Assembly: GCA_044377005.1 (NCBI GenBank) | Contig: JBILJV010000002.1 | Span: 1 to 64,000 of the forward strand | Source of the DNA: JABMMZ01 sp044377005 | GTDB lineage: Bacteria > Bacteroidota > Bacteroidia > NS11-12g > UBA955 | DNA: 64,000 nt | Direction of reading: 5' to 3' | In this document: piece after piece, positions 35,133 to 43,569 of the stretch | Layout of the letters: each line of letters opens with the position of its first letter | How positions within the stretch are numbered: the first letter of the stretch is position 1 | The notes under the pieces: generated by a model | The model's input: the letters and a program-made list of their open reading frames with translations, nothing else | Told to the model about the DNA's origin: nothing | Databases searched by the model: none | Translations under genes and position numbers: made by a program

Positions 35133-36791
35133 ATGCTCAAAAGACTCTCTATTCAAAATTTTGCGATTATAAAACAACTTCAAGTCTCATTTCATGAAGG
35201 ATATAATGTAATTACAGGTGAAACAGGTGCAGGAAAATCAATTTTAATTGATGCACTTGGTCTTATCTTAGGAGATCGTGCTGATTTGAAAACACAAATA
35301 GACACATCTGAAAAGTGTGTTATTGAAGGAGAGTTTTTAAATGAATCTTGGGGAATAAAAAAAATATTTGAGCAACTGGAGTTGGATTATGAATCTACCA
35401 TTATTATTCGAAGAGAATTCAGTAAACAAGGCAAATCAAGAGCATTTGTGAATGATACTCCTGTATCGGTAGTTCAACTTAAAAAAGTGGCTGAAAATTT
35501 AGTTTCTATTCACTCTCAACATGAAAATATGGTACTGAGTGATGCCGCTTTTCAATTTAATTTATTAGATACTTTTGCCCAAAATAAAGAGGCTTTAATC
35601 ACTTACCAAAAAGTGTTTACTTCATTCAAACAAGAGGAAAAAACGCTTATTGAATTGAAGAAAAAACAGTCTGAAATGCTCAAAGAAAAAGATTATTTGG
35701 CTTTTTTGGTCAATGAATTTGACACTTTACAGTTAAAAGCAGGCGAAGAATCCGAGATTGATAAAGAACTGCAGTTGTTGAATCATGCTGAACAAATCAA
35801 ACAAACGGCTGAATACACAGGCGTATCAATTTTAGATTCAGAGCAATCCGTCATGGTGGTTTTAACTGGGGTTAAGCAGAAATTAAAAGGAATGGCAAGT
35901 TACAGTGAAGTTTGTAACACCCTGTACGAAAGGGTTTCATCGGTTATTATTGAATTAAAAGACATTGCCAATGAAGCAAATGATTTGTTAGAAAAGGTTG
36001 GGACAGACCAATCCAGATTAGAGGAGTTAAATGACAGAATGAATGCCATTTATCAGTTAAAAAGAAAACACAATGTAAGTGATTTTGATGGGCTTTTGTT
36101 GGTTTATGAAAACATTGCAACACAGCTCAATGGAATTGGTTCTATAGAGCAACAAATAGCTGAAACTCAGAAGAAAGTCAATGAAGCTCTAAAAGAAATG
36201 TCAAAATTGGCTAAAAACTTACATCAATCCAGAACTAAGTCAGCTTCATTGTTAAAAATAGAAATTGAACATTATTTACATCAATTAGAGATGCCTAAAT
36301 CTGTTGTAATGTTTGAGATAAATGAAACAGAGACCTTTAATGAATTTGGGAACAGCCATTTAGTCATTAAATTTTCTGCCAATGTTGGTATAGCGCCTCA
36401 AGCTTTAGACAAGGTTGCATCGGGTGGTGAATTGAGTCGTTTGGCATTGGCTATCAGAAACATTGAAGCCAAATCGAACCAATTGGGAACTTTAATTTTT
36501 GATGAAATAGACACGGGTGTATCAGGAAAAGTAGCTGCTAATATTGGCTCAATGTTTAAGTCGATTGCAATGCACCATCAGTTAATTGCAATTACTCACT
36601 TACCACAAGTAGCTGCTTCGGGACAATACCATTATTTTGTAAGTAAGTCTGAGCATGACAATAAAACTTACACTCAAATACATCAATTAAATAACGTCGA
36701 AAGGATAGAGCAATTGGCAAACATGTTAAGTGGCAATGCCATTAGCGAAAGCGCTATGCAAAATGCAAAAGAATTGTTAAAACAAGCTTAA
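35133..36791 (+). CDS. recN: DNA repair protein RecN
   Basis: 552 residues with an SMC-like plan: Walker A GETGAGKS (residues 29-36), central coiled coil (about 160-360), ABC signature ASGGELSRLALAIRN, Walker B LIFDEIDTGVSG and the late 'AITHLPQVAASGQYHY'. RecN acts on double-strand breaks with RecA. It starts 3 nt after pfkA and converges with the ABC ATPase gene, 1 nt apart, with no visible terminator. Confidence 0.97.
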   Translation: MLKRLSIQNFAIIKQLQVSFHEGYNVITGETGAGKSILIDALGLILGDRADLKTQIDTSEKCVIEGEFLNESWGIKKIFEQLELDYESTIIIRREFSKQGKSRAFVNDTPVSVVQLKKVAENLVSIHSQHENMVLSDAAFQFNLLDTFAQNKEALITYQKVFTSFKQEEKTLIELKKKQSEMLKEKDYLAFLVNEFDTLQLKAGEESEIDKELQLLNHAEQIKQTAEYTGVSILDSEQSVMVVLTGVKQKLKGMASYSEVCNTLYERVSSVIIELKDIANEANDLLEKVGTDQSRLEELNDRMNAIYQLKRKHNVSDFDGLLLVYENIATQLNGIGSIEQQIAETQKKVNEALKEMSKLAKNLHQSRTKSASLLKIEIEHYLHQLEMPKSVVMFEINETETFNEFGNSHLVIKFSANVGIAPQALDKVASGGELSRLALAIRNIEAKSNQLGTLIFDEIDTGVSGKVAANIGSMFKSIAMHHQLIAITHLPQVAASGQYHYFVSKSEHDNKTYTQIHQLNNVERIEQLANMLSGNAISESAMQNAKELLKQA

Positions 36792-36792
36792 A

Positions 36793-37470
36793 TTACCAAT
36801 TTAATTCAGGCATTGGACTTTGAAATTGATCTATTTTTCCTTCATTTACATGCCAAAATAGAGTGCCAAATTTTTTGGCAATCTCTAAATCATGGGTTGA
36901 GGCAATGATCAGTTTATTTTGATTTTTTGAAATGTTTTTAAGGTTTTCAAAGAGTTGTATTTTAGATGGATAATCTAAAAATGCACTAGGTTCATCTAAA
37001 ATGATGATAGAAGTGTTTTGAGATAATGCCCTGGCAATATTCGTTTTTTGCCACTCGCCATCACTGATTTTATTCAAGGTTTTTTTTCGAATAGGTTCAA
37101 TACCCATCGTATAAATTGCTTCTTCTACAAAATGGTCGTTTTCTATTTTACCATTGTGATTATAACGCCCCATTTTTACCAAATCTTCGACAGTAATATA
37201 ATGTTCCTCAATACGATTGTTGTTAACAATAGCGATGTAGTCTGCACGTTTTTGAATAGATAATTTTGAGAGATTGGAATTGTTTATTTCAATAATGCCA
37301 CCAATAGGAGGAATAAAACCCGATAAGTGTTTTAATAATGTAGATTTTCCAACGCCATTTCTTCCACTTAAAATAAGCAGTTCTCCCAAATTAACCGAGG
37401 CATTTAAAGGGTCAATGATAGGTTCTTTATACCCTACAACTAAGTCACTCAATTTTATAAATCCACTCAT
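36793..37470 (-). CDS. FecE/BtuD-type ABC transporter ATPase
   Basis: 225 residues. Walker A GRNGVGKST, signature KISDGEWQKTNIARAL (a non-canonical SDGEW for SGGQ, usual in this subgroup), Walker B IIILDEPSAFLD and switch histidine in ASTHDLEIA are present. It overlaps the permease gene by four bases and powers import of iron-siderophore, haem or cobalamin. No binding protein is adjacent; the BtuF-like lipoprotein at 908-2008 or one outside the window may serve it. Confidence 0.92.
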   Translation of the reverse strand: MSGFIKLSDLVVGYKEPIIDPLNASVNLGELLILSGRNGVGKSTLLKHLSGFIPPIGGIIEINNSNLSKLSIQKRADYIAIVNNNRIEEHYITVEDLVKMGRYNHNGKIENDHFVEEAIYTMGIEPIRKKTLNKISDGEWQKTNIARALSQNTSIIILDEPSAFLDYPSKIQLFENLKNISKNQNKLIIASTHDLEIAKKFGTLFWHVNEGKIDQFQSPMPELNW

Positions 37471-38435
37471 TTTTTGAAAGAATTAAAAAGGATATAAAGA
37501 ACAAAAGGTCCGCCTATTAATGATGTAGTTACATTAATAGGGATTTGAAAACCCCAAATATCGAATGAAGATATGATATCTCCAATAATGGTCATGGTAC
37601 TGCCCAATAAGCAATTGGCAATCAATAAGGATTTAAATTGTACGCTTTTAAACAGTATTTTTACCAAGTTGGGAACAGCAATACCTACAAATGCGATAGG
37701 ACCACAAAAAGCAGTGGCAACACCTGTAAGTAGTCCCGTGCAAACCAAAAGTTGGAAGGAGGTTCTGCGAGTGTTTACGCCCATAGAATTGGCAACTTCA
37801 TCGCCTAAAACCATAACAGACAGAGGATTCATTAGGAAATAGGCCCATGCCAAACCAATGATAATAGCAATAACTAATAGAACTAAGTCGGTTCCTATTA
37901 CTTGATTAAAAGAACCCATACTCCAAAGGCTCAAATTTTTAATTTCCTCGGCAGAAGCTAACGAAATTAAGAGTGATTGAAAGGCGCCGGTGATCATACT
38001 GATAATAACACCAAACAAAAGTATGATAGATCCATAGCCATATCTTAGGGATAAACTGGAAATAAGGAGAAGTATAAGAGTAGCGCCTAAAATACCTGCC
38101 AAAGACAAACTAATTTGTCCCAATAGAGGCCAAGTATTAATGCCAAGAACTAAGACAATTGCAACCATTAATGAGGCTCCTGAACTGACCCCCAATATGT
38201 AAGGGCCTGCAAGCTGATTCCTAAACAATTGTTGTAAAATAAAGCCAGAGACGGATAATGCAGAACCAACTAAAAGTGCCGTAAAAGTTTTGGGTAATCG
38301 GTACATTTTTAAAATAAACCAATCGTTTTCAATGATATTAAATGGGTTGATAATTTCAGGCACTATTATCAAACTTACAGCGGTAAGAGCTACTAAAACA
38401 AGTGTTAAAAATAAAAAATTGATATTGATTTTCAA
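37467..38435 (-). CDS. FecCD/BtuC-family ABC transporter permease
   Basis: About 322 residues from TTG 38435 (MKININFLFLTLVLVALTAVS). The frame extends to TTG 38504, but that extra stretch is Phe/Tyr-rich and unlike the family start; no ATG is available. It has the FecCD plan of about ten TM helices with 'YRLPKTFTALLVGSALSVSGFILQQLFRNQLAGPYILGVSSGASL', 'WSMGSFNQVIGTDL' and 'FCGPIAFVGIAVPNLVKIL'. It forms an importer with the downstream ATPase for metal chelates or cobalamin in the inner membrane. Confidence 0.85.
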   Translation of the reverse strand: MKININFLFLTLVLVALTAVSLIIVPEIINPFNIIENDWFILKMYRLPKTFTALLVGSALSVSGFILQQLFRNQLAGPYILGVSSGASLMVAIVLVLGINTWPLLGQISLSLAGILGATLILLLISSLSLRYGYGSIILLFGVIISMITGAFQSLLISLASAEEIKNLSLWSMGSFNQVIGTDLVLLVIAIIIGLAWAYFLMNPLSVMVLGDEVANSMGVNTRRTSFQLLVCTGLLTGVATAFCGPIAFVGIAVPNLVKILFKSVQFKSLLIANCLLGSTMTIIGDIISSFDIWGFQIPINVTTSLIGGPFVLYILFNSFKK

Positions 38436-38601
38436 TTGAATTCTAAAAGAATACAAAGTAAGTAAAAAAAAATTAAAAAAGTAGTATAAGATATGCGCAA
38501 TCAATCAATGAAATAACTATTTTGAATTGTGAGTAGGTTGATACTCATATTTTTTTTGTTTTTTTAATTACTTTAAAGGTTAATTTGTTTTAAATTTTCG
38601 T

Positions 38602-38609
38602 TATTTTTG
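38602..38609 (+). promoter_or_regulatory. -7 element (TATTTTTG) of pckA
   Basis: TATTTTTG fits TAnnTTTG and lies 22 nt before the pckA start, with TTTG at 38584-38587 as a possible -33 at short spacing. Confidence 0.5.
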
Positions 38610-38631
38610 CCGAAATTTTTTATACATATCA

Positions 38632-40221
38632 ATGAATAATCAAGACATCATATCGCATGTAATCGATAAAGCTTCCAAAGCTTATTTGAATCTTTCAACA
38701 GACAAATTAGTAAAACTAGCCTTAGAGAAAAAAGAAGGTATTTTAACAGACAAAGGTGCATTGGCAGCTGATACAGGTGAATTTACAGGAAGATCTCCAA
38801 AAGATAAATTTACTGTTTGCGATGCTAAAACTGAAAACACAGTTTGGTGGGGACCAGTTAATACTAAATTTGATGAAACAAAGTTCGATGCGTTATTGAA
38901 TAAGGTTTTAACTCATTTTGAAGGTAAAGAATTGTTTGTAAGAGATGCTTATGCTTGTGCTAATCCTTCTTACAGATTAAACATTAAAGTAGTTACGGAA
39001 TCTGCATATCAAAATTTATTTGCAAAGAATTTGTTTTTACGCCCTCAAAACGAAGCGCAAGAAACTGAATGGATTATTTTAGCTGCTCCTTCTTTCAAAG
39101 CTAATCCCGCTGAAGATGGAACCCGTCAACATAACTTCTCTATTATCAATTTTACTAAAAAAATTATTTTAATAGGTGGTTCAGGTTACACCGGTGAAAT
39201 CAAAAAAGGAATTTTTACAGTATTGAATTATATATTACCTCAAGAAAAAGGGGTATTGTCAATGCATTGTTCTGCAAACATTGGTAAAGCAGGTGATACA
39301 GCTGTATTCTTTGGATTGTCTGGTACAGGTAAAACAACATTAAGTGCGGACCCTGAAAGAAAATTAATAGGAGATGATGAGCATGGATGGGACAGTGAAA
39401 CAGTGTTTAATTTCGAAGGTGGTTGCTATGCTAAATGTATCGATTTGACAGAAGAAAAAGAACCTCAAATTTGGAATGCTATTAAACATGGTGCTTTGGT
39501 TGAAAACGTAAGATTTTTCCCGAATACGAACACACCAAATTACGAAGATGTTTCTGTTACTGAAAATACTCGCGTTGCATATCCTATTGAACATATCGAA
39601 GGAATTGCAGTGCCGTCTATGGGTAAAGCACCTAAAAATATTTTCTTTTTAACTTGCGATGCTTATGGTGTATTACCTCCAATTTCTAAATTAACTGCTG
39701 AACAAGCAATGTATCATTTTATTTCAGGTTACACAAGTAAAGTGGCTGGTACAGAAGCTGGAATTACAGAGCCTCAAAGTACATTCTCTGCGTGTTTTGG
39801 TCAAGCGTTCTTACCTTTACACCCAACCAAGTACGCTGATTTATTAGGTAAAAAATTGAATGAGAATAAAGATGTAAAAGTTTGGTTATTGAATACTGGA
39901 TGGAGTGGAGGAGGTTATGGCGTTGGAAGCAGAATGAAACTTTCTTTAACGCGTGCCATGCTCACTGCTGCATTAAATGGAGAATTAGACCATGTTGAAT
40001 TTGTTAAACATCCTGTTTTTGGTGTGCAAATGCCAACAGCTTGTCCAAATGTATCAAGTGAAATATTGAACCCAAGAAATACTTGGTCAGACAAAGCAGA
40101 ATACGACAAAGCCGCTAATTCATTAGCAGACAAGTTTAATGATAATTTCAAAAAGTTTGAAGAAGGAGCCTCTGATGCTATTTTAAGTGCAGCACCTAAA
40201 TCGGTGATGTCAAATATTTAA
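38632..40221 (+). CDS. pckA: Phosphoenolpyruvate carboxykinase (ATP)
   Basis: 529 residues, the usual length of the ATP-dependent form. It shows 'GRSPKDKF', 'MHCSANIG', the P-loop GLSGTGKTTLS and the metal-binding IGDDEHGWD, plus 'NTGWSGGGYGVG'. It decarboxylates oxaloacetate to phosphoenolpyruvate; in anaerobic Bacteroidota it can run in the CO2-fixing direction. Monocistronic, with a promoter at 38602 and a terminator at 40243. Confidence 0.98.
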   Translation: MNNQDIISHVIDKASKAYLNLSTDKLVKLALEKKEGILTDKGALAADTGEFTGRSPKDKFTVCDAKTENTVWWGPVNTKFDETKFDALLNKVLTHFEGKELFVRDAYACANPSYRLNIKVVTESAYQNLFAKNLFLRPQNEAQETEWIILAAPSFKANPAEDGTRQHNFSIINFTKKIILIGGSGYTGEIKKGIFTVLNYILPQEKGVLSMHCSANIGKAGDTAVFFGLSGTGKTTLSADPERKLIGDDEHGWDSETVFNFEGGCYAKCIDLTEEKEPQIWNAIKHGALVENVRFFPNTNTPNYEDVSVTENTRVAYPIEHIEGIAVPSMGKAPKNIFFLTCDAYGVLPPISKLTAEQAMYHFISGYTSKVAGTEAGITEPQSTFSACFGQAFLPLHPTKYADLLGKKLNENKDVKVWLLNTGWSGGGYGVGSRMKLSLTRAMLTAALNGELDHVEFVKHPVFGVQMPTACPNVSSEILNPRNTWSDKAEYDKAANSLADKFNDNFKKFEEGASDAILSAAPKSVMSNI

Positions 40222-40242
40222 AATATGATATACTAAAAAAAA

Positions 40243-40273
40243 AGCCATTCGTATAAAACGGATGGCTTTTTTT
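40243..40273 (+). terminator. Intrinsic terminator of pckA
   Basis: The stem AGCCATTCG/CGGATGGCT (one G-U pair) with loop TATAAAA is followed by a T-run, about 20 nt after the stop. Confidence 0.85.
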
Positions 40274-40483
40274 ATGGGTTGTTTTATGAGATTAGAGAAT
40301 CTTTTATAATTGTTTGAATCCCCATGTTCAGCGCAACCACAGGGATATGTGTTTAAATCGAAAGCAATAACGTTAAACTAGTAATTGGTTGAAAATTGGG
40401 AATTTTATTTTAACTCTAAAACTATTTAATAAAAGGAATGTTAAATGAAAGTTGATTGTGTTTTATTAGTTTTAACTTCAGAA

Positions 40484-40513
40484 AGTCATTCATTCATTTG
40501 AATGGCTTTTTTT
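40484..40513 (+). terminator. Second forward-strand intrinsic terminator, overlapping the receptor stop
   Basis: The stem AGTCATTC/GAATGGCT (one T-G pair) with loop ATTCATTT is followed by seven T on the plus strand. It touches the stop of the minus-strand receptor gene. Its orientation serves a plus-strand transcript from the 40274-40483 gap, or read-through from pckA. Confidence 0.6.
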
Positions 40514-42788
40514 AATCTATGTCAACTCTAAATCCAATAAAAAAACGAATCCCTTGGTTGGGGGCAAATATATAGTTAGGGTCAAATGTAAGAGCATGTG
40601 GATTGTTGACACTACTAACTGCTTCCCCTTTGCTATTAAAGGTTACTTGCTTGTCAAAAGGGTCATTGGCACGGGCAATGATAAAAGGATTGCCTCTGTT
40701 TGGTGTATAATTAAGTAGGTTTTTTACTCCTCCATAATATCTAATTTTTTTAAATCCATTGTAACTCAATTGAATGTTTTGAATACTCCACCAAGGTGAA
40801 AGGGGTTTTCTTGGGTCTAGCCCATTCAATATTGGTAATCGCATCGGACTGTAAACATTTCCTGTGTAATCTATGGTGGTTTTTAGTTTCTTAATGGGGT
40901 AGGAAATAGACCAAGTTGCAGAATAGTTTTCTGTTAATATGGGTCTTACTCTCTTGTTACCATTGACTGATTTAATATCAATGGCTGTCCATCCAATTTC
41001 GGACCGTAAGCCATTTTTTAATTGTATAGTCGAGGATAAACTCCATCCTGCTGTGTAAAAATACCCTTGTATATTTTCTATAATGATTTTATTGGGGTCT
41101 TGGTCGTAATCGGGCAATATTCTGTTGTAAAAATGATTGTAAAATAAACTGGTTTCAATATTCATTAAATTATACTTTGACAGACTCATTGATTTACTCA
41201 AACTAGCCGTTGAATTGACGGATTGTTCAGGTTTAATTTGATTGTTTATTTGAATGGTTCTTGCGCCTGTCATTAATGCATGTTCTTCGGTCATTAAATT
41301 TACAACTCTAAAACCAGTTCCTGCATTCAGTCTGAAAATGGTGCTTGGGTTAAAGTTGTATTTATAAGCAATTCGGGGAGTGAAAATTGGACCATGAAGA
41401 CGGTAATAATCAAATCTCATTCCTAATAAGAAGCGGTGTCTTTCGTTTTGTTTTCTCTCATATTGGATAAATAGCCCCGGAACCGTTCCAGATGGATTGT
41501 TTAATATAGAATCAGGTAAAGTTTGATTAGTTAAATTGTCTTGGTATCTGATGTTTTTGAAGGCAATACCGGCTAACCAATCGTTTTTTTGTGCCGATTT
41601 AGTCCAAATAGATTGTATAAAGAATAGTTTTTGATCTGCGATGTATGGCACATTTCCGTATACACTGTTTTGATAATGTGAAGTATAGCTTGACTGAATT
41701 TGAATATTTTCTTTAATAGGTAGTTGGTATGCGCCAATCCACTCAAACCGCTTGGTAATAATATTTTCACCATATAGGCTGTCACCACCACGAAATGCTT
41801 TGGTCCATTGGGTTTCTCCTCCCCATCGGTCTTCATTTAAAAACCTCAGTCCAATTGAAAAAAGTTTGTTTTTTTTGCGTTCAAAATTGTATTTCTGGAA
41901 CACAGAGAGTCGATTTTGTAGAGCTATGTCTGTAAAATTGTCTTTGTTTTTGTCGTAAATTTTTGAGTTGTTAAAATAATTGATGCCAGTTAAAACAGCG
42001 ACTTTAGGTGATATTTTTAGTTTAATAGATAAATCATTGTTTATTTCATTCCATGAAGTTACCATCGAATTAAAGGCTATTAAAGGCGCATATTGTGGTC
42101 GCTTTGTAATCACATTGATTAATCCACCAATGGCTTCGGAACCATACAAGGAAGAGGCAGGTCCTTTTACTATTTCAACCCTTTCTATCATAGAATTGGG
42201 TATGCCACTCAATCCATATACAGAAGCCAAACTGCTAACTATGGGCATGCCATCTATTAATATCATGGTGTAAGGACCTTCCAATCCATTGATGTGAATA
42301 TCGCCAGTGTTGCAAACACTACAGTTTATTTGAGGTCTAACCCCATTTACATTTTGAAGCGCTTCGAATAAATTAGGACTTGGGTTTTTTTTCAAAAATG
42401 CTTGATTGAATGTTTCAACTACTATGGGAGATGAGGTTTGCTTGGTTACTCGCATAGTACCTGTTACCACAAATTCTCCCAATGTTTCAATATTTTCCTT
42501 CATTTGAATAGTAACATATGACTGCTTGTAATTCTCTGGATGAATATCTATATCCTTTTGATGAAAACCTATGCAGTTGACAACTAAATGGATAATGCGA
42601 CTGTTGTTGTGCTCAATAATAAAATATCCTTGACTGTCTGTTAAAACTTGCTTTTGAGTTTTTTTTATGAAGATACTAGCCAAAGGAACAGGAACACTGT
42701 CATTCATTACTCTTCCTTTAATAAAATTGTTTTGCCCCAATAGAATAAATGGAATAAAAATCAATATTAGTGGAAGAATATGTTTCAT
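40512..42788 (-). CDS. TonB-dependent outer-membrane receptor
   Basis: 758 residues: signal peptide (ends LLGQ), a carboxypeptidase-like regulatory beta-sandwich (about 22-95, 'IKGRVMNDSVPVPLASIFIKK'), a plug ('ETFNQAFLKKNPSPNLFEALQNVNGVRP', then NCSVCNTGDIHINGLEGPYT and 'GMPIVSSLASVYGLSGIP', 'ERVEIVKGPASSLYGSEAIGGLINVITKRP') and a 22-strand barrel. It takes up a large substrate, probably a metal chelate, using TonB energy. Its promoter contains the palindrome GTTAGACTAATCTAAC and it is divergent from a DtxR-type repressor, so metal-dependent repression is likely. The CxxC in the plug recurs in this subfamily. Confidence 0.93.
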   Translation of the reverse strand: MKHILPLILIFIPFILLGQNNFIKGRVMNDSVPVPLASIFIKKTQKQVLTDSQGYFIIEHNNSRIIHLVVNCIGFHQKDIDIHPENYKQSYVTIQMKENIETLGEFVVTGTMRVTKQTSSPIVVETFNQAFLKKNPSPNLFEALQNVNGVRPQINCSVCNTGDIHINGLEGPYTMILIDGMPIVSSLASVYGLSGIPNSMIERVEIVKGPASSLYGSEAIGGLINVITKRPQYAPLIAFNSMVTSWNEINNDLSIKLKISPKVAVLTGINYFNNSKIYDKNKDNFTDIALQNRLSVFQKYNFERKKNKLFSIGLRFLNEDRWGGETQWTKAFRGGDSLYGENIITKRFEWIGAYQLPIKENIQIQSSYTSHYQNSVYGNVPYIADQKLFFIQSIWTKSAQKNDWLAGIAFKNIRYQDNLTNQTLPDSILNNPSGTVPGLFIQYERKQNERHRFLLGMRFDYYRLHGPIFTPRIAYKYNFNPSTIFRLNAGTGFRVVNLMTEEHALMTGARTIQINNQIKPEQSVNSTASLSKSMSLSKYNLMNIETSLFYNHFYNRILPDYDQDPNKIIIENIQGYFYTAGWSLSSTIQLKNGLRSEIGWTAIDIKSVNGNKRVRPILTENYSATWSISYPIKKLKTTIDYTGNVYSPMRLPILNGLDPRKPLSPWWSIQNIQLSYNGFKKIRYYGGVKNLLNYTPNRGNPFIIARANDPFDKQVTFNSKGEAVSSVNNPHALTFDPNYIFAPNQGIRFFIGFRVDID

Positions 42789-42797
42789 CTTATATTA

Positions 42798-42829
42798 CAA
42801 AACTACAAAAGTTAGACTAATCTAACAAA
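42798..42829 (-). promoter_or_regulatory. Promoter of the TonB receptor gene
   Basis: On the minus strand TTTG (42826-42829) and TAGTTTTG (42798-42805) are spaced by 20 nt, an excellent match to the phylum's consensus. The spacer holds almost the entire operator palindrome. Confidence 0.7.
42811..42826. promoter_or_regulatory. Predicted DtxR-family operator
   Basis: GTTAGACTAATCTAAC has perfect 6-bp arms GTTAGA/TCTAAC around CTAA, and resembles the TTAGG-CTAACCTAA type operators of DtxR/IdeR repressors. It lies in the 72-nt gap between receptor and regulator, inside the receptor promoter spacer and near the expected -33 region of the regulator promoter. Confidence 0.7.
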
Positions 42830-42848
42830 TTTAGTTTCATTTTTTTAT

Positions 42849-42856
42849 TACCTTTG
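42849..42856 (+). promoter_or_regulatory. -7 element (TACCTTTG) of the DtxR-family gene
   Basis: TACCTTTG ends 4 nt before ATG 42861, predicting a leaderless or nearly leaderless mRNA. Confidence 0.5.
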
Positions 42857-42860
42857 CTGC

Positions 42861-43565
42861 ATGTTGTCATTCACCGAAGAGAATTATTTAAAAACATTGA
42901 TTAGTATTACGCTAAAAGAAGAGTCGCGAGGGGAGGCAGGCACCAATGAATTGGCAGATAAATTGGGCTTAAAACCATCTACAGTCAATGACATGTTAAA
43001 AAAGTTGAAAGAGAAGAAGTTGATTGAATATGAGAAATATGGTAAAATAAAATTAACCGATGAAGGGTATAAAATTGGCATCTACATCTTAAGAAAGCAT
43101 CGTTTATGGGAAACATTTTTATTTCAAAAGTTGAATTTTAAGTGGGATGAAGTTCATCCTATAGCCGAACAATTAGAACACATTCAAAGTGATGTATTGA
43201 TAGATAAGTTAGACCAATTTTTGGAATACCCAGAATTTGATCCTCATGGTGATGTTATTCCCAATGCTCAAGGGGAGTTAAAATACAAGTATAATAATAT
43301 GCTTTCAAACATGAAAATAGGTGAGCAATGTCGCATGGTAGCGGTTAAAGACAATAGTGCTGCTTTTTTGAAATATGTAATTGAAGTAGGATTAGGAATA
43401 GATAATGTGATACAAGTTATTTCCATTAATCCTTATGATGAAATAATGGAAATAGAAGTAAAAGAAAAGCATGTTTTTGTGAGCAAAAAATTTGCAGAAA
43501 ACATTTATGTAGTTTGCGAATCGTGTATGAACAATACCACTTGCAAGGTTCATTGTAAACTATAA
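42861..43565 (+). CDS. DtxR/MntR-family metal-dependent repressor with cysteine tail
   Basis: 234 residues. The winged helix 'TEENYLKTLISI', 'TNELADKLGLKPSTVNDMLKKLKEKKLIEYE' is followed by the dimerisation domain ('KHRLWETFLFQKLNFKWDEVHPIAEQLEH'), a linker 'PEFDPHGDVIPN' and an SH3-like FeoA domain. Metal-site residues (Glu/His in EVHPIAEQLEH) are present. Such repressors bind DNA when loaded with Fe2+ or Mn2+. Unusually the protein ends in four cysteines, C219-x2-C222-x5-C228-x3-C232. It is divergent from the TonB receptor, with a shared operator. ATG 42861 matches the family start. Confidence 0.92.
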   Translation: MLSFTEENYLKTLISITLKEESRGEAGTNELADKLGLKPSTVNDMLKKLKEKKLIEYEKYGKIKLTDEGYKIGIYILRKHRLWETFLFQKLNFKWDEVHPIAEQLEHIQSDVLIDKLDQFLEYPEFDPHGDVIPNAQGELKYKYNNMLSNMKIGEQCRMVAVKDNSAAFLKYVIEVGLGIDNVIQVISINPYDEIMEIEVKEKHVFVSKKFAENIYVVCESCMNNTTCKVHCKL

Positions 43566-43569
43566 AAGT

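Noticed and set aside
38436..38504. N-terminal extension of the FecCD permease
   Set aside because: The Phe/Tyr-rich extension resembles translated AT-rich intergenic DNA; the shorter TTG start at 38435 fits the family better, though this is not certain.
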